Source: Owenia fusiformis (Eukaryota > Annelida > Polychaeta > Sabellida > Oweniidae). Taken from it: a DNA stretch of 64,000 nucleotides. The DNA lies in the NCBI GenBank assembly GCA_903813345.2, contig CAIIXF020000006.1:17490348-17554347 (forward strand), in the 5' to 3' direction. Position numbers and translations under genes: made by a program. Shown piece after piece: positions 11,801 through 24,600 of this stretch; the first letter of the stretch is position 1, and every line of letters starts with the position of its first letter. The notes beneath the pieces are model-generated. The model searched no databases and was not told where the DNA came from. It was given only the letters and a program-made list of their open reading frames with translations.

Positions 11801-14800
11801 TGATGTAACTACAGCAACATTATGGATTAATTCTTTTCCTCTTCTTCCAGGAACAGTTTCCGTTTCGTGTTGAGTTTGAAGATCTGAAGAAAACGTTTAC
11901 AGATAATCAGAAAATGTTGACATTAGACCCGCATCAGTTTATCACAAATCGCAAGATCAAAGGTCTGGAACATCTGTTTGAAGAATGTTCATCAGATAGC
12001 TTAGAGAATACTCACAAGGATCTGAATGTTGCTTGGTAAGTTATAAAGGTAAAAATTGCTAGGCTTTTAGACAGGGGCAATCCAATAAGGTTTAGCGAGT
12101 AAATTGTTACTGAAGCTTATATATTGATCTGGTAAAGTCAAGCTGATCCACTGATATGAAATGATAACACTATTAATCCCTTAAAATAATTTACAATACT
12201 GTTTTGAATTGAGTGTCACAATTCATTTTGTAAAAATGAGAATTATATAAAAGTATTAATTGCATTATCGCGATTGGTACTCAAACAAAATGAGTATACA
12301 GAGGTGATTAACGATTTCTGCAAGAAAGTTTAACAAATCTACAAGATTCATTTTTCTTGAGAAAGTTAGCAAATAAATGTGAAGAGGGGCATATAAATCA
12401 TGCAGTAGACGTCTACATAACCTGTGATAAATGCTAATACATATCATCAAAAAATGAATGTCATTGCTATTTTTTATTGCACCCTTTGGTGCTATATTGG
12501 TTGGGCGTCTCAATGAATCTTGTTTATGGTTTCCAGCCAAACCATTTGAGGGATCCATCGGAAATTTTCAGGGATGTTTCTACCTACATAAGTTTAGAAC
12601 TGATTAGTTTTGGGCATTCTAAGTAAATGTTAAGGCGGCCATTTTGGATTTTTTGTCATTAAATTCTGTCAATCAAGACTTTTGACTACAGGTTTCCAGC
12701 CAAACCGTTTAAGTGATTCTTCTAAAATTTTCAGGGATGTTTCTACGGAAGTTTACAAATGATTATTAGTTTTAGGGCATGCTGGGTATTATTAAGGTGG
12801 CCATTTTGGATTTTCCATCCAAAAATCTTGTCGGTTTCAAGCCTAAGCGTTTGAGGGACTCATTTGAAACTTTTAGGGATGTTAATGGGTACGAAACTGA
12901 AAACTGACCTAAAATCTTGTCTGTTGAGGCTTGTCTACAGGTTTCCAACCAAACTGTTTCAGGGATTCGTCTGAAATTTTCAATGATGTTTGTATGTATG
13001 AAAGTTTACAGCTTAAAAGTTTTGGGGCATGCTAGGTAAAAATGTGCAAACATTTGACACATACAATAAGACCTGTCCAAAGTAGAAACATCTAAGACTG
13101 GCCAAAAATGATGAGATTGAGCCGTGTTTACAGATCAAGATTATGATAACATAAAAGTTATTGAAATATAAGGAAAGAACATGAAAGAGGTGTTCACATT
13201 TCAAAATGGGTTTAGCTGCATTATACATTGTATGTTCGAAATGTTTTTCAGGATAACGAGGAAGGTTAAATCTGCTCAAATTATACGTAGAATATTCACG
13301 CGGCCTGATTTTGTGCCGAAACATTCCGAAGTTGGACTGCAGAAAAACATCTTCATAGATGGACCAGAATCTGGAGGTTATCCACTGGTAAGTCAGACTA
13401 AGGGGAACTAAAAAGCAGTAACTCCCCAGGGATCCATTTTGAACAGTCATAATTTACAATTTGGTTGCAAGTCATTGCTTGTCAAAAAGTAATCAATGGT
13501 TTTCTCGGATTCTTAAGTTACAAACAACTAAAAAACGAAACCCAGATAGTGAATCCCAACCAAATATATTTTGTCAAATCAATTAGTTCCAGTTTATTAT
13601 GTCACCACCAAAAAGTGGTGACATATTGTCATGGTCTCCTTTTTTACGGCAGTTGGTGGTTGGCAGTTGGCATCTGTAACAAATTCTTACAACATCCAAT
13701 AACTTAACAAATGCTGCTTAGTCTGACTTAAATTTGTTTCAAAATCACCTACAAGTTTTCAGAAGTTAAAATCTGTCTTTATATTTAAGATTTGACCTTC
13801 AATGACATTTTCAAGGTCAAAAAAGGTTAACAAAGGTCCAAAAGATCTTTTTTTCAACTTGCTTCCAATTGACCATTTTTTTTAAAATCATCTAGAAGTT
13901 ATCAGAATTTCAAATCTGACTTTTGATTTGAGATTTGACCTTCAAGGTAAAAAAAGGTCAAAAAGGTATTTTTTCAACTTGCTTCAAATTGACCAATTTT
14001 TTTTCAAAGTCATCTACAATTTCTCAAGTTCAAACTGACTTTAGATTTGACTTTCAATGACATTCTCAAGGTCAAAAATACTTATACTTATAATACACAG
14101 CATCAATTTTGATATGGCTTTGTTTCATTAAAGCATAAATTATTTACTGTTGCGACACCTTGAACACCTTGAGTCGTATATCCTTAATGCATTAGTATGA
14201 TATACAATTTGAACCAAATCCGATGAAAAATATAAACTTTTTAAAACATAAACTTTAATTGACATTGGTTTTTGCAGTAGGAGACAATACAACTGTCTGG
14301 TTATTTCTATGATTTAACATTACATGTTTAGTGTTCAAAATGACAAGTGATTTGATTAAATATCATGTTTGTTCTTTGGGATTTTTTACTCTGGAGAGCT
14401 GCTCTTTTTCCTCTTTTTAAAGAAAGATCTACATATTACCATGTCTTAAGTTTTCTATTTATTTTTAGTCCTTTCCATCATTGAGTTTTTCCTCCATCTT
14501 TTTCTGCACAATCACCATTCCAAGAAAGCTTTGTGAAATACCATGAACTCATTGGATTAACATGGCTTGCAGTTAATTGTTATGACTGATATTTACAGCT
14601 GTAGTTCATTATTCCAGCCAGTGGGAGACTTTGCGTGTAACTGGTATGTGCAGGCACACGGGTCCCGTGTTCTGGTGTTTGAACCCTCCAGAGAATGTAT
14701 GGGTAGTTGTGTGCAGATGAGCGTTACAGTGAATGAACGTGATATAGGTAAGGTTTCTAGACATTAATCAAATGTTTAGAAGTGGTGACATATAGTGATA

Positions 14801-15230
14801 GTCTCCTTTTTAATGGATGGTATTTGGCAGTTGGTGTTTAGCATTCGGTGATTGGTGTCTGTAACAAATGGCAGGTGGTGACATTATGCATACTTAATGC
14901 ATTGTTTCTTCTTGGTCGAGACATATTGTTGAGGCCACTGTTTTTAGTAGTATTGACATCAGTAACAACTGTTACATTTTTTGTTAACTTAACCTCATGA
15001 TGCACTTTGTTGTAACATTACTATTGAAAATAACAGCATTTTCCTCTCTGTTTCCCATTGTAATTGGCACATGCTTGCATTAGTTCCCATGAAAAGTGAT
15101 GACATGTACATTTATACATATATTATGTTGTTTTTCAGTGTACTGGATGGATTCAGTGTATGATGCCCGAAGTGAAGCCACGTCAGATAGCAGCTCCTAC
15201 AGCATAAGCTTTACATCAAGTTTTATTTAA
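8837..15230 (+). CDS. C6orf89: C6orf89 / bombesin receptor-activated protein (BRAP) homologue, 6 exons
   Basis: A Golgi-type single-pass membrane protein family with incompletely defined function in vertebrates. Exons: 8837-9236, 11156-11328, 11851-12035, 13252-13387, 14618-14747, 15139-15230. Junctions are GT-AG, phases agree and the total is 1116 nt (371 residues, close to the vertebrate length of about 350). A charged cytosolic N-terminus of about 80 residues is followed by one membrane helix (about 83-105, centred on AIISLICIVSMYGVEW) and a luminal C-terminal domain. The luminal part has the paired-cysteine block DTDC...CDICTN and the C-terminal cysteine pair ECMGSC before a GDI-like NERDIVYWMDS segment, which matches my recollection of the vertebrate protein's order of motifs. 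The Ser-rich tail ends at TAA. An alternative is a lineage-specific paralogue of the same family. Confidence 0.75.
9264..9566. mobile_element. Foldback element in intron 1 of the C6orf89-like gene
   Basis: Inner arms 9364-9402 and 9513-9551 (AGGAAAGTATCATTACATTG and its inverse) are near-perfect. Outer arms TGGAAAGTAACATTT (9264) and its inverse (9552-9566) flank them. About 85 bp has been added on the left side only. Confidence 0.7.
9783..10283. mobile_element. 500-bp foldback element
   Basis: Near-symmetrical inverted repeat. The ends are CAGCTGAACAATAGTGACC and its inverse, and the arms continue through AACACGAATTGAGTCG and the GTGCAAGTATTGG region. No coding capacity is seen. Confidence 0.75.
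10575..10964. mobile_element. 390-bp foldback element
   Basis: Arms of about 170 bp share AAATAACTTTTTCA, AAAGGTCACTGAACAGAATC and TTTTCAGAAAATGTGC with their inverses. It is the third such element within 1.8 kb of the same intron. Confidence 0.75.
12529..13035 (+). repeat. Tandem repeat family A (about 108-162 bp units)
   Basis: Units begin near 12529, 12691, 12832 and 12940 with GGTTTCCAGCCAAACC-like sequence, then a TTTTCAGGGATG motif and, in the first two, GGCCATTTTGGATTTT. The same family appears in reverse orientation at 60180-61620. Confidence 0.7.
13600..13700 (+). repeat. Interspersed repeat family B (GTCACCACC ... TCTGTAACAAAT)
   Basis: Contains AGTGGTGACATATTGTCATG, GTCTCCTTTTT and a run of GGCAGTTGG motifs before a TCTGTAACAAAT. 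Related copies lie at 14778-14890 (+), 16797-16830, 27515-27668 and 29204-29330 (the last three reversed). No terminal repeats or target duplications were found. Confidence 0.6.
13736..14082. repeat. Three tandem copies of an approximately 120-bp unit
   Basis: Each copy contains a TCATCTA(C/G)AA block, an AGATTTGACCTTCAA block, AAGGTCAAAAA and TTTTTCAACTTGCTTC. It lies in intron 4 of the C6orf89-like gene. Confidence 0.7.
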
Positions 15231-15289
15231 CAATTGACTCAATGGATGGATACCAATATTACAGCATCAATGTACCTGTTTAAAAATAT

Positions 15290-15295
15290 AATAAA
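15290..15295 (+). terminator. Candidate polyadenylation signal of the C6orf89-like gene
   Basis: AATAAA lies 59 bases downstream of the TAA at 15228-15230. Confidence 0.5.
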
Positions 15296-15997
15296 ATTCA
15301 TCTGTGACTTTTTTGTGGATATCTCACCACTGTTGGGAAAATGATCATGTGGTGAATGGATAGAAATATTTGGTTCATTTAACAAAAACTTCAATGAATA
15401 TCTGAATTAGGCTATATCAACTGTCATTGTAAATCTAAAAATTCTCCAGTGTTCAGAGGAATTGATAATTGATTATTATTCATATGAAATTGTAGTTAAC
15501 AAGAAATCAAGAGAAATGAGTATGAGACAACATAACATTGAGAGGTGGACCTTTAATTTTATGGTAATCTAATCATGTTACATTCAGCAGAGAGGGAAAG
15601 TTGTTCATATTTAAACAATTGCATCAGTTATTGTGCTGTTATATTCGGACTGCGTGCCCATATAAGGAAAATACTTTACTCAGTTATTGTGCTATAATGT
15701 ATTTATTTAACTATTTATGCAAGCGAAGCGAGCCCAAAAAGGGGGTATGGGGGTTCACACCTGGAAATTTTTAAAAATTTACATTGTGGAAATCTCATTG
15801 TTTATTATGGTGCATTCTTAAAGATTTCAAACTATAATTTGTTAATGTTTTTTCAACAAATTGTACAAATTTGCTTTGTTCATATTTTGTGGGGGGATTG
15901 CACCCATCGCACTCCCCTGGCTACGCCCATAGCATTACAGTACAATTGCCTGAGTATAATGTAGCCTTACTGTTAACATTCCATTAAAATTAAATTA

Positions 15998-16476
15998 CCG
16001 GATTTTCTCGCATATACGCCCCCCTAAATTTAGGCCCATGGGCCAGAAATCGAATGTAGTACGCTTATACGCCCATGGGCCTATAAAAAATGACTATTTA
16101 TTGATTATTTCAATAAATTCAAGAGTATTTTATCACTGGCAGATCGTTCTGTCGTTACTTTGTTTCAACATTAAGTTCAAAGCTGTGCCGTAAGTGGCAG
16201 TGGTGGATCGTTCTGTTGTTACTTTGTTTCAACATTAAGTCCAAGGTTGTAGGTGACATTTCCTTTATAAATCTTACAAAACATGCAGTAGGACTACAAC
16301 AGTAGGTACGGTAGTTCATCGTATTCATCAGCTCTTCTCACCTTTACGCCCACTGGGCCAAAAATCGAAAGTAGTACACTTATACGCCCATGGGCGAAAA
16401 ATAAGAGGTAAAATAACAGACGAAATTACCCCTTCTTTCAGTTATACGCCCAGGGCTTATATGCGAGAAAATCCGG
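15998..16476. mobile_element. TA-flanked inverted-repeat element (CCGGATTTTCTCGCATATA ends)
   Basis: Termini CCGGATTTTCTCGCATATA and inverse TATATGCGAGAAAATCCGG are flanked by TA (15996-15997 and 16477-16478). The subterminal TTATACGCCCATGGGC is repeated several times in both senses. An internal 62-bp duplication carries TTACTTTGTTTCAACATTAA. The TA duplication suggests the Tc1/mariner/pogo group. Confidence 0.8.
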
Positions 16477-17894
16477 TATATAGCAAGTACATGTACTGTA
16501 GTACTAATAAGATACATGTAGTTAGTTAAGGTGTCCAAATGTGAACTGTGGAAGAACAAAACTGTGGAAGAACAAAACTGATTTCTTTAGGTGAATGGCT
16601 TCAAAGCGTAACAAAATTAAGTTCTCGTCCCACAATTTCTGACTTTTGGACACTATTCTCTCATTAGGGGTAGTTTGTATGATATGTTATTGAGGGGTTG
16701 TTGGTAAGAAGACTAAACTATACTAGACTAAACTATATGATAACACTGCATAATATATTTATTCTCCGAATCTCAACTGTAAGGCATTAATATGCAAAAT
16801 GTCACCACCTGCCATTTGTTACAGATGCCACAGACATACAAGTACATATTAATTAATCTGTTGCATTGTATAAATTAATCTTAGAGTATATTTCACTTAA
16901 CAATAACAAAACATATCTCAATAGTATAAATGTAATTTTTAATATAAATAAATAGTACACGGTGGGCTATTTAGGCCATATTACTACTGCCCATTAAGAG
17001 TTAATGTTTCCAAACCATTGCATTAACGAGAGATAGTTCTTGCTTCAAAAGATTTTTGCATTTCACTGCTTGCAAGGTCGACGATTTAAAATCTTAATTT
17101 CGTAGAAGAAGAAAGGAATAACAAACTTTTAGTACTACAAGTACTACTTATTTTTACATGGCAAAATGTAAAATCTTTAAAAGTGAGAGCCGTCTATTTA
17201 ACAATTATAACATTTTCAAAGTCAAAACTTCTCCTAATACATGTAATAGTACTAAAGGAATTGGACAAAATTTTAATAACTTCCTCCTGTTAAAGCAGCA
17301 CTTTTTTGTACTGGTAGATTTAATATCACTGAACATAGTATTGCTTGCTGAGCGTCACACAACATTACTGTTTATCATTTATTTGGGATTAAGCAGGGGT
17401 CATTTTTTGAATATTTGAAGATTTCTTTATAATAGATAGTAAATAAGTAAAACTGTCATAAACTCTTTGACATTGAGAACATTTTATACAATTTTAACTG
17501 AAAAATAATATCAAAATGGACTTCAAAAAAATTCAAGATTTAATATTTTAAAATTTTTATGGACCCCTGGTAAACCCTTCATAAATAATTAAACGGTAAT
17601 TTTGACAGGTGCTCAACAGGTGAAAACTTATGAAGGAATATATGTTTTAACACTTGAAAGATCTGAAAATTTCCTTGAGCTCTATAAATATCCCGTTGTA
17701 TGTACATGACATTGTATAAAATTAAAGCAAAACAAAGAAATGGACGGAATACTTGTAATGCATCAAGTCTCTAGTTCCCCATAACTCCTCATTTTCTGAA
17801 CGTGTTATGGAAAGGGGAAACCAAAGGCTTGATGTAAGAAATTGTTTAACTTTAAGCTTACATCCCATGTACGAGATGTATGTGAGCAACTCTG

Positions 17895-18068
17895 TATGGC
17901 CATCTGTACTGTATAACCTGAGAAGGCCATTTGTACAATCTCTACAGACCATCTGTACAACCTGTATAGGCATGCACAGACCATCTGTACAACCTGTACA
18001 GTTCATCTGTACAACCTGTACAGTTCATTTGTGCAACATGCACAGACCATCTGTACAACCTGTACAGA
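17895..18068. repeat. Minisatellite of 22-27 bp units
   Basis: Repeats of CATCTGTACAACCTGTACAG with variants. Each unit is itself partly palindromic around TGTACA. Both-strand open frames across it are by-products of the repeat. Confidence 0.75.
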
Positions 18069-18346
18069 AATTGTTCATGTTGTGCCCATTCTGAATACTT
18101 GACATACGAGTGTTCACAATAACTTATGCAAAAGACTAGATTTTTAAAGACAGTTTTATTTAAATCATAGTGTCCTTGTTTCAAGCTGGAACCTATGCTA
18201 CTGGAATGCTAGTTTAAAACTGGCTTACACCACCACACATATACTTTAATAAATTATAAAAAAAACAGTTGAAAAACTTTTGTATTCTTATTTTGCTCAC
18301 AGCATTCCTTGTCATATCTGTTTTCTAAAAATCAGATTTTGCTTCA

Positions 18347-18352
18347 TTTATT
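18347..18352 (-). terminator. Candidate polyadenylation signal of LRRIQ1
   Basis: TTTATT on the plus strand (AATAAA on the coding strand) lies about 260 bases downstream of the LRRIQ1 stop. Another sits at 18155-18160. Confidence 0.35.
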
Positions 18353-18608
18353 TAAAGGTTAATTATGCAATATAAAGTCCTAAAAACGACATGTTCCATT
18401 TTTCAATTGAAATGAATATTAAAGGAAGCCACCACCGGTATATGACCTTAAATAATATCATGGCTCTGTTTCTTATCTTGGGTTGAACCCAAGTAAACTG
18501 GACACGTTTTAAAAAATTTCCAGGCCTACTACAGACAAATGACAGCTCACATATGTAAGATAAATTATTTGTTTATAGGCATTGGCAAATAACTTTTAAC
18601 AATGAGTA

Positions 18609-21600
18609 TCATCTTTTACTATTAGATCTCTTTTGTCCACCACCCCAACCAACATCATTATTTTTCACTGGCATTCGCCAAGAGTACATTGTATTTCTCT
18701 CTTTGATCTTCATAGATGGTGCTGAATTGGTTTTTATAGGTGGCAGGTCAAGGCGACCTCTTGGACTTAGGTCATCTGAATGTCGTCTGCTGCGTGACCT
18801 TGACCTTGTGGAGTTGTTATCATCCACTGATTCCAAAGCTAATGGACTGGCCTGAAAAAGAAAAAACTTTAATTGCTAACTTTTAACTTTATTTTATAAC
18901 TTATTTAAGTAAAACTTGAGTCGATATGAATAGCAAATAAAATAACTCATTGACACAGTCATAGATAACTCCATACACATTTTTGCTTGATTGAAAGATG
19001 TCACTTTCTTTAATACACAGGCCTCCTAGACTTCCATCAACGCAAACATCAGTTCTCTGTACAAGTAGTTCGCGAGCACGGATCTCTGATGTTCATTTTG
19101 ATGGAAGTCTAGGAGGGCTGTTACAGCATTTTTTAATTTCGCATGCAGTTATAGAGAGAATGGAGTGGAATGGCTGGTCACCTAGAATGAGAAAATCCTT
19201 AGATTTGTCGTTTTGAACAGTTCATGCAGCAAGATAGCAGCAATGTGAAAAATATTATCTAGAAATTTGTTTCTACAAGTTAAACATGACTTTTAATGAC
19301 ATGACAATATTAGGGGTCGAGCGGATCATACTGCCTTTTTGCTAATGAACATAGCCCATGGCTGAGATTGATACCGAAGAGATACTCAATCGTGTTTGAT
19401 ATTGTTTCACTCTGTGCTTATATGCATTGAACACAGATATTACTTTTACGAACATTTGAAAAATATCATGAATCTAAATATATATCTCCTAGCGCTGTGA
19501 CATCATCTATACATGGGATAAAAATATCTCTCCCATAATTTTATTGTCAGTCAGTATTAGTAAAATAACAGATTAAAAAAAATATGAAAGCCACACAATA
19601 GATATTATTCCATGATGAACCAACAGCCTACCTAGCTATATTTCTGTAGGACTAAGCATTCCAAATATACACTGTAACTTCAATTTCAAATTAGCAGAAC
19701 ATGCCAATTAATTAACACTTCATAGGAATTCATCCTCACTCAATGACAATTTAATCAACTGCTTATGCATGTATAATCTTCATGACATGATCACGTATGT
19801 AGACATCAAGAAGTGATGTATTCATTCTTGAGATAAGACAATTATACAGAAACACACAAAAGGAAAATGCCTTCTTAGAGATACTAGTACCTTAGAGATA
19901 CATTCATAGATATGGTTCATAAAGACAATTCCAAGTTGGAGAAAGAGGCAACAAAACAAGAGACATTTACATAGAGATTTAGAGAGTAAATGGCAATATC
20001 TGCAAAAGATACCAGAGTGAGACTATTGTATTATATTACAAGTACATGTTGAGACATTTTACAAAGAGATACACAAGGGAAATTAAGATGCAAAAGACAC
20101 ATTCAGATTGAGACTATTATAGTTACATATTTACATGTTAAGATACCTTACATATTAAGAAACCTACAATATAAATTAAGATGTTCAACAATTCCAGTAA
20201 TATGATCTTGTGTCTCCAAAATAAAACCAACAGTACATGTATTAAAAGCGATTATTCAACACCCGATCAGGAAATTGGAACATACATCTCGCGCTGCATT
20301 CTTGCACTAATAATCTTCACACTGCATACCATCAAAATTTTAACTGTCTCGAGGACAAGAAGATTACAAACTATTTCAAACTTTTTTAAATGTGGATTAT
20401 CTGTTGGAGGTATTGTGCTTGCCCTGTCGATCATTTTACATGCCGTTTTAGAAATGACGCATACATTGAGTGAACCAAGAACATGTAATATAGTTCTGTT
20501 ATGTTTGACCACAGCAGCTGGTGTAATGGGATCCACTGTTCTACTAATCTATGTTGAGGTGTATCTTGTGACACGTAAAGTAATGAACCATGACACTTTC
20601 TCAAAGAAATGTGCAATTGGATTGCTAGGGGTAACATGGTTGCTATGGATACTACTTGGATTGCTTCTTGGAGTGGCAGTGCCAATACCAGACTCTTTAA
20701 AGTTCAGGGACATTGTCTGTCAGTTGAACAATGGTCAAGTTCCAAAGGTATATCTCATGTGTCTTTGTATACTCATCATTGTGCATATTCTTGTTTTGGT
20801 TATTCTACAGGTTGCTGTGCTTTTACATATCAAAGCACATGCAAGGAGATTCAAAATAAAGGCTCAAACTAGTAGATTTCTATCATTGGCTAGAACAAAC
20901 AACAAAATTGCCACAACGTCAAATGTTCCATTTAAATCACTGACTGGTCCAAATGTGGAAGTTACCACAATGGGCCTACCAAATGGAGAGTCTAAAGCAC
21001 TGGCTGGACAAAATGGGGAAGTTGCCACGAATATGAAAGCTAACTCATTGACCGGGCCAAATGTGGAAGTTACCACATTGGGCCTGTCAAATTTAGAAGC
21101 TCGATCACTCACTAGACCAAATGTGGAAGTTACCACAATGGGCTTACCAAATGGAGAGTCTAAATCATTGGCTGAACAAAATGGGGAAGTTACCACGAAT
21201 GTGGAAGCTAACTCATTGACCGGGCCAAATGTGGTAGTTACCACACTTGGCCTGTCAAATTTAGAAGCTCAATCACTTACTGGACAAAATGAGGAAGTTA
21301 CCCAAAATGTGGAAGCTAACTCATTGACGAGACCAAATGTGGAAGTTACCAAAATGAGTCTGTCAAATGTAGAAGCTAAGTCACTTGGACTAAATGAGGA
21401 AGTTGCGACACTTGGCATGTCAAATGCAGAAGCTAACTCATTGGCGAGACCCAATGTGGATATTAGCACACTGGGAATGTCAAATATAAAAGCTAACTCA
21501 CTGACTGGACCAAATGTGGAAGTTACCACATTGAGCATGTCAAATATACAAGCTAACTTATTGGCGAGACCAAATGTGGAAGTTACCACAAAGGGTCTGC

Positions 21601-24600
21601 CAAATGTAGAAACCAACTCATTGACTGGACCAAAGGCGGAAAGTACCACTTTGGGCCTGTCAAATGCAGAAGCTAACTTATTGGCGAGACCCAATGTGGA
21701 TATTAGCACACTGGGAATGTCAAATATAAAAGCTAACTCACTGACTGGACCAAATGTGGATATTACCACATTGGGCCTGTCAAATGCAGAAGCTAACTTA
21801 TTGGCTGTATCAAATGTAGAAGTTACCACAAAGGGTCTGCCAAATGTAGAAACCAACTCATTGACTGGACCAAAGGTGGAAAGTACCACATTGGGCCTGT
21901 CAAATGCAGAAGGTAACTCACTGGTTCGTAAAAATGTCAAAATTAACTCATTGACTCTGGCTAAGGTGGTAAGCAACCCAAATCAATCAAATATAAGAAT
22001 CTATAGAAAGTGGATGCTTCGCAAAGCTAAGCTTGTACGTCAGATGAGTGCAATACTTGTCTCATTCTTGATATGTTACATTCCCTTTTTGGTAATTACA
22101 CTCCTTAATATCACAGATCATATTCAAGACCAGAAAATCAACTTCATAGCAGCAAGTATGGTTCACGTAAATACTATCCTGAACTTTATTGTTTTTGTAA
22201 CTGTAAATGAGCAGTTCAGAGTGGCTTTAAGAAAAATGTTGCTTTGTAAGAAATGTCTGTGTGTCATTTGTAGTCAATCCTAAGAATATACATGATGAGG
22301 GCTTTATTCAAAGTTGTAACAGGAGACTTAAAATCAACAAAAATTTGAAACATCTACATTTCAAAAAAGTGAAATAAAAAGTGTCAAAAATACAAGGAGC
22401 AGAGAAGCTATTTGGTGTTACTTACAGGGTGGTCAAAAAATCATTCACACTTTTGACAACATAGCATTTTCTAATGACAGAAATACCACCGTAATGAGAG
22501 CACGGGGTCAATGGTTTGTGATGTGCCCAATCCAAACTCTTTGGTGCTGAATCATTAAGTTAATGAATCATGAAGTTAATTGCACATTTAATCTTGTAAT
22601 GACCTTCAATAAATATAAAATGCACTTTTTGGCTCTCGGGGTTGGACTGTCAGCCATCAGTATCAAAAATGTGATGTAGAGAAGTTGACAGGTGAAAGTT
22701 AGATCATGGCTGAACTGAATTGAGGCTGCTAATGAAATTCATCTCCTGTGAACATGGACTGATACATTGAAGTTATGAGAAGAAAATTCATCTTTGATTG
22801 GTGCAGCAGTTGACATGACTGTTATCTATCAGAAAGATGTAGCAACATTGCCAGCTCCGATGCTTCACACAAATACCTCCATAATTACTTTCCTGAAGAT
22901 AGACTCATCTCCTATCGTATGGATCACATATATCCCATACAAAGTTTTTTGGTGGGAGTACATTAAAGGCAGGATCTATGCAAACAATCCCAAATCTATT
23001 GATGAGCTAAAGAATATTAAAACAGAGATCAGGAGAAATCCTTTTGACAACATGGACAGGGACATTACATTATTATCTGTGCTCACATTTTGGTGGTATA
23101 TAATAATCAAACTTACACTACACAAAACTTACATGTCTGTAGGACAGGATATGAAAAAAATTGGGAAATCTTCAAATCATAAGAATCTGTATGCTATGCA
23201 ATCAAGTGTGAATGATTTTGGACCACTTTGTAGGTTTAAAAATTAAATTCATTCACTATAAGAAGATGTGTACAGGTGTACCGGATGTGAGAAATCGCAG
23301 GTCCGTAGCCATGGGGTTTGATATGCTCGAACCCTTCTGCTCAAAAATTCTTTCAAAATCAATTGCAGTGTTTCACCATTTTGTAGATCTTTCCATTGAA
23401 TGAATGTATAACAAAATTTGTATATTAGATTAATTGACATACTGTATATGGGCAACCATTTTGAATTTGTAAGGTTTAAATAATGTATTGGGAAGACCAT
23501 ATCATATTGTAAGTCTTGTGGAGAAAAAATTCTGACAGCTGACAGAAAGATTGACTGATGAATAGGGCTTAGCTACTGTGGATTATTTCTAATCTTATTG
23601 TATTACTGTACTTCTACTTAATTTGACGGCCATTTTAATATGGCGGATTCCCAGGTAATTTTAGTACCATGTAAATTAGTATCATTAGAAACAGCAAATC
23701 TGCCAAAATAAGTAGTGCAAAGAACTAGAAGTACAGTATCTGAACTTAGCACATGACACAAGATGACTGATGTTCACTTACAACAAGAGAGACTCTCCCA
23801 CCAGCGACTAGTTCTGCATCCATTTTGGGAAGGTTGCTTTCACTTGAGAATCTCTTCTTCATTCTATAATAACAATAATTTTAGTTTAGTTTTGTTTATT
23901 GTGGATTGTAGTTACCAATATTGCATTTTTATGACGTCAGAAAGTCAATAAAAGATATGTATATGAACTTATATTAGAGCAAACACTCAGCATGTTAAAA
24001 AATTGATGCATCCCTGTTATGTTCAAATGAGCCCCTATATCAATTTGCTTGGAAACAATTCACAAGATATTATTATGGCTTTTTATTGCTTGAAATAAAC
24101 CTCTGAGTTTCAGGATAACCAGAAATGATACTAGTATGAAAAAAGTGAATAAAGCTCTCTTAAAAAATTAGAAGTCAAACTACATGTATTTGCAAAGTGT
24201 CACTTCTCATATTCATTGTTCAGGCCCGTAGCCATGGGGGGGGGGGGTTCGCAGGGTCCGGGCGAACCCCCCCCCCCCTGGCCAAAAATTCTTTCAAAAT
24301 CATGCAGTTTTTCACCATTTTGAGCACTTTTCAAGTGATTTCAGCCATATTTGGGCCAAAATTGTCAAATGTGAACCCCCCTGGAAATTTTTGAAAACTG
24401 AACCCCCCTTGGAAAATCCTGGCTACGGGCCTGTTGTTAAATTAAATTTAAAGAGTTCTTACCCCTGGTTGATCTTTGAATCTGACACATCATGACTGCC
24501 TACTTGGGTGTGGACCCATTCAAAGACTCTATTGTTCTTATCCAGATCTTTCTCAGACTTTAAAATCTTTCGCTTTCTCTCCTCTTCCTCTTTAGCTAAA

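Larger units (their letters stand above)
15296..18345. other. Intergenic region between convergent C6orf89-like and LRRIQ1 genes
   Basis: I see no gene here. It holds a decayed element with 'CTGGCTACGCCC' at about 15720-15930, the TA-flanked element at 15998-16476, a family B fragment at 16797-16830 and a short minisatellite at 17895-18068. The open frame at 17158-17418 has no recognisable motif. Confidence 0.5.

Noticed and set aside
19017-19117. Possible extra LRRIQ1 exon between exons 29 and 30
   Set aside because: The segment is an inverted repeat, and exons 29 and 30 already join in phase 0 without it.
20864-21976. Long minus-strand frames (126 and 235 codons) opposite the receptor repeats
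   Set aside because: They arise because a 60-bp repeat with no stop in one unit stays open in every unit. They have no helices and lie antisense to a well-supported gene.
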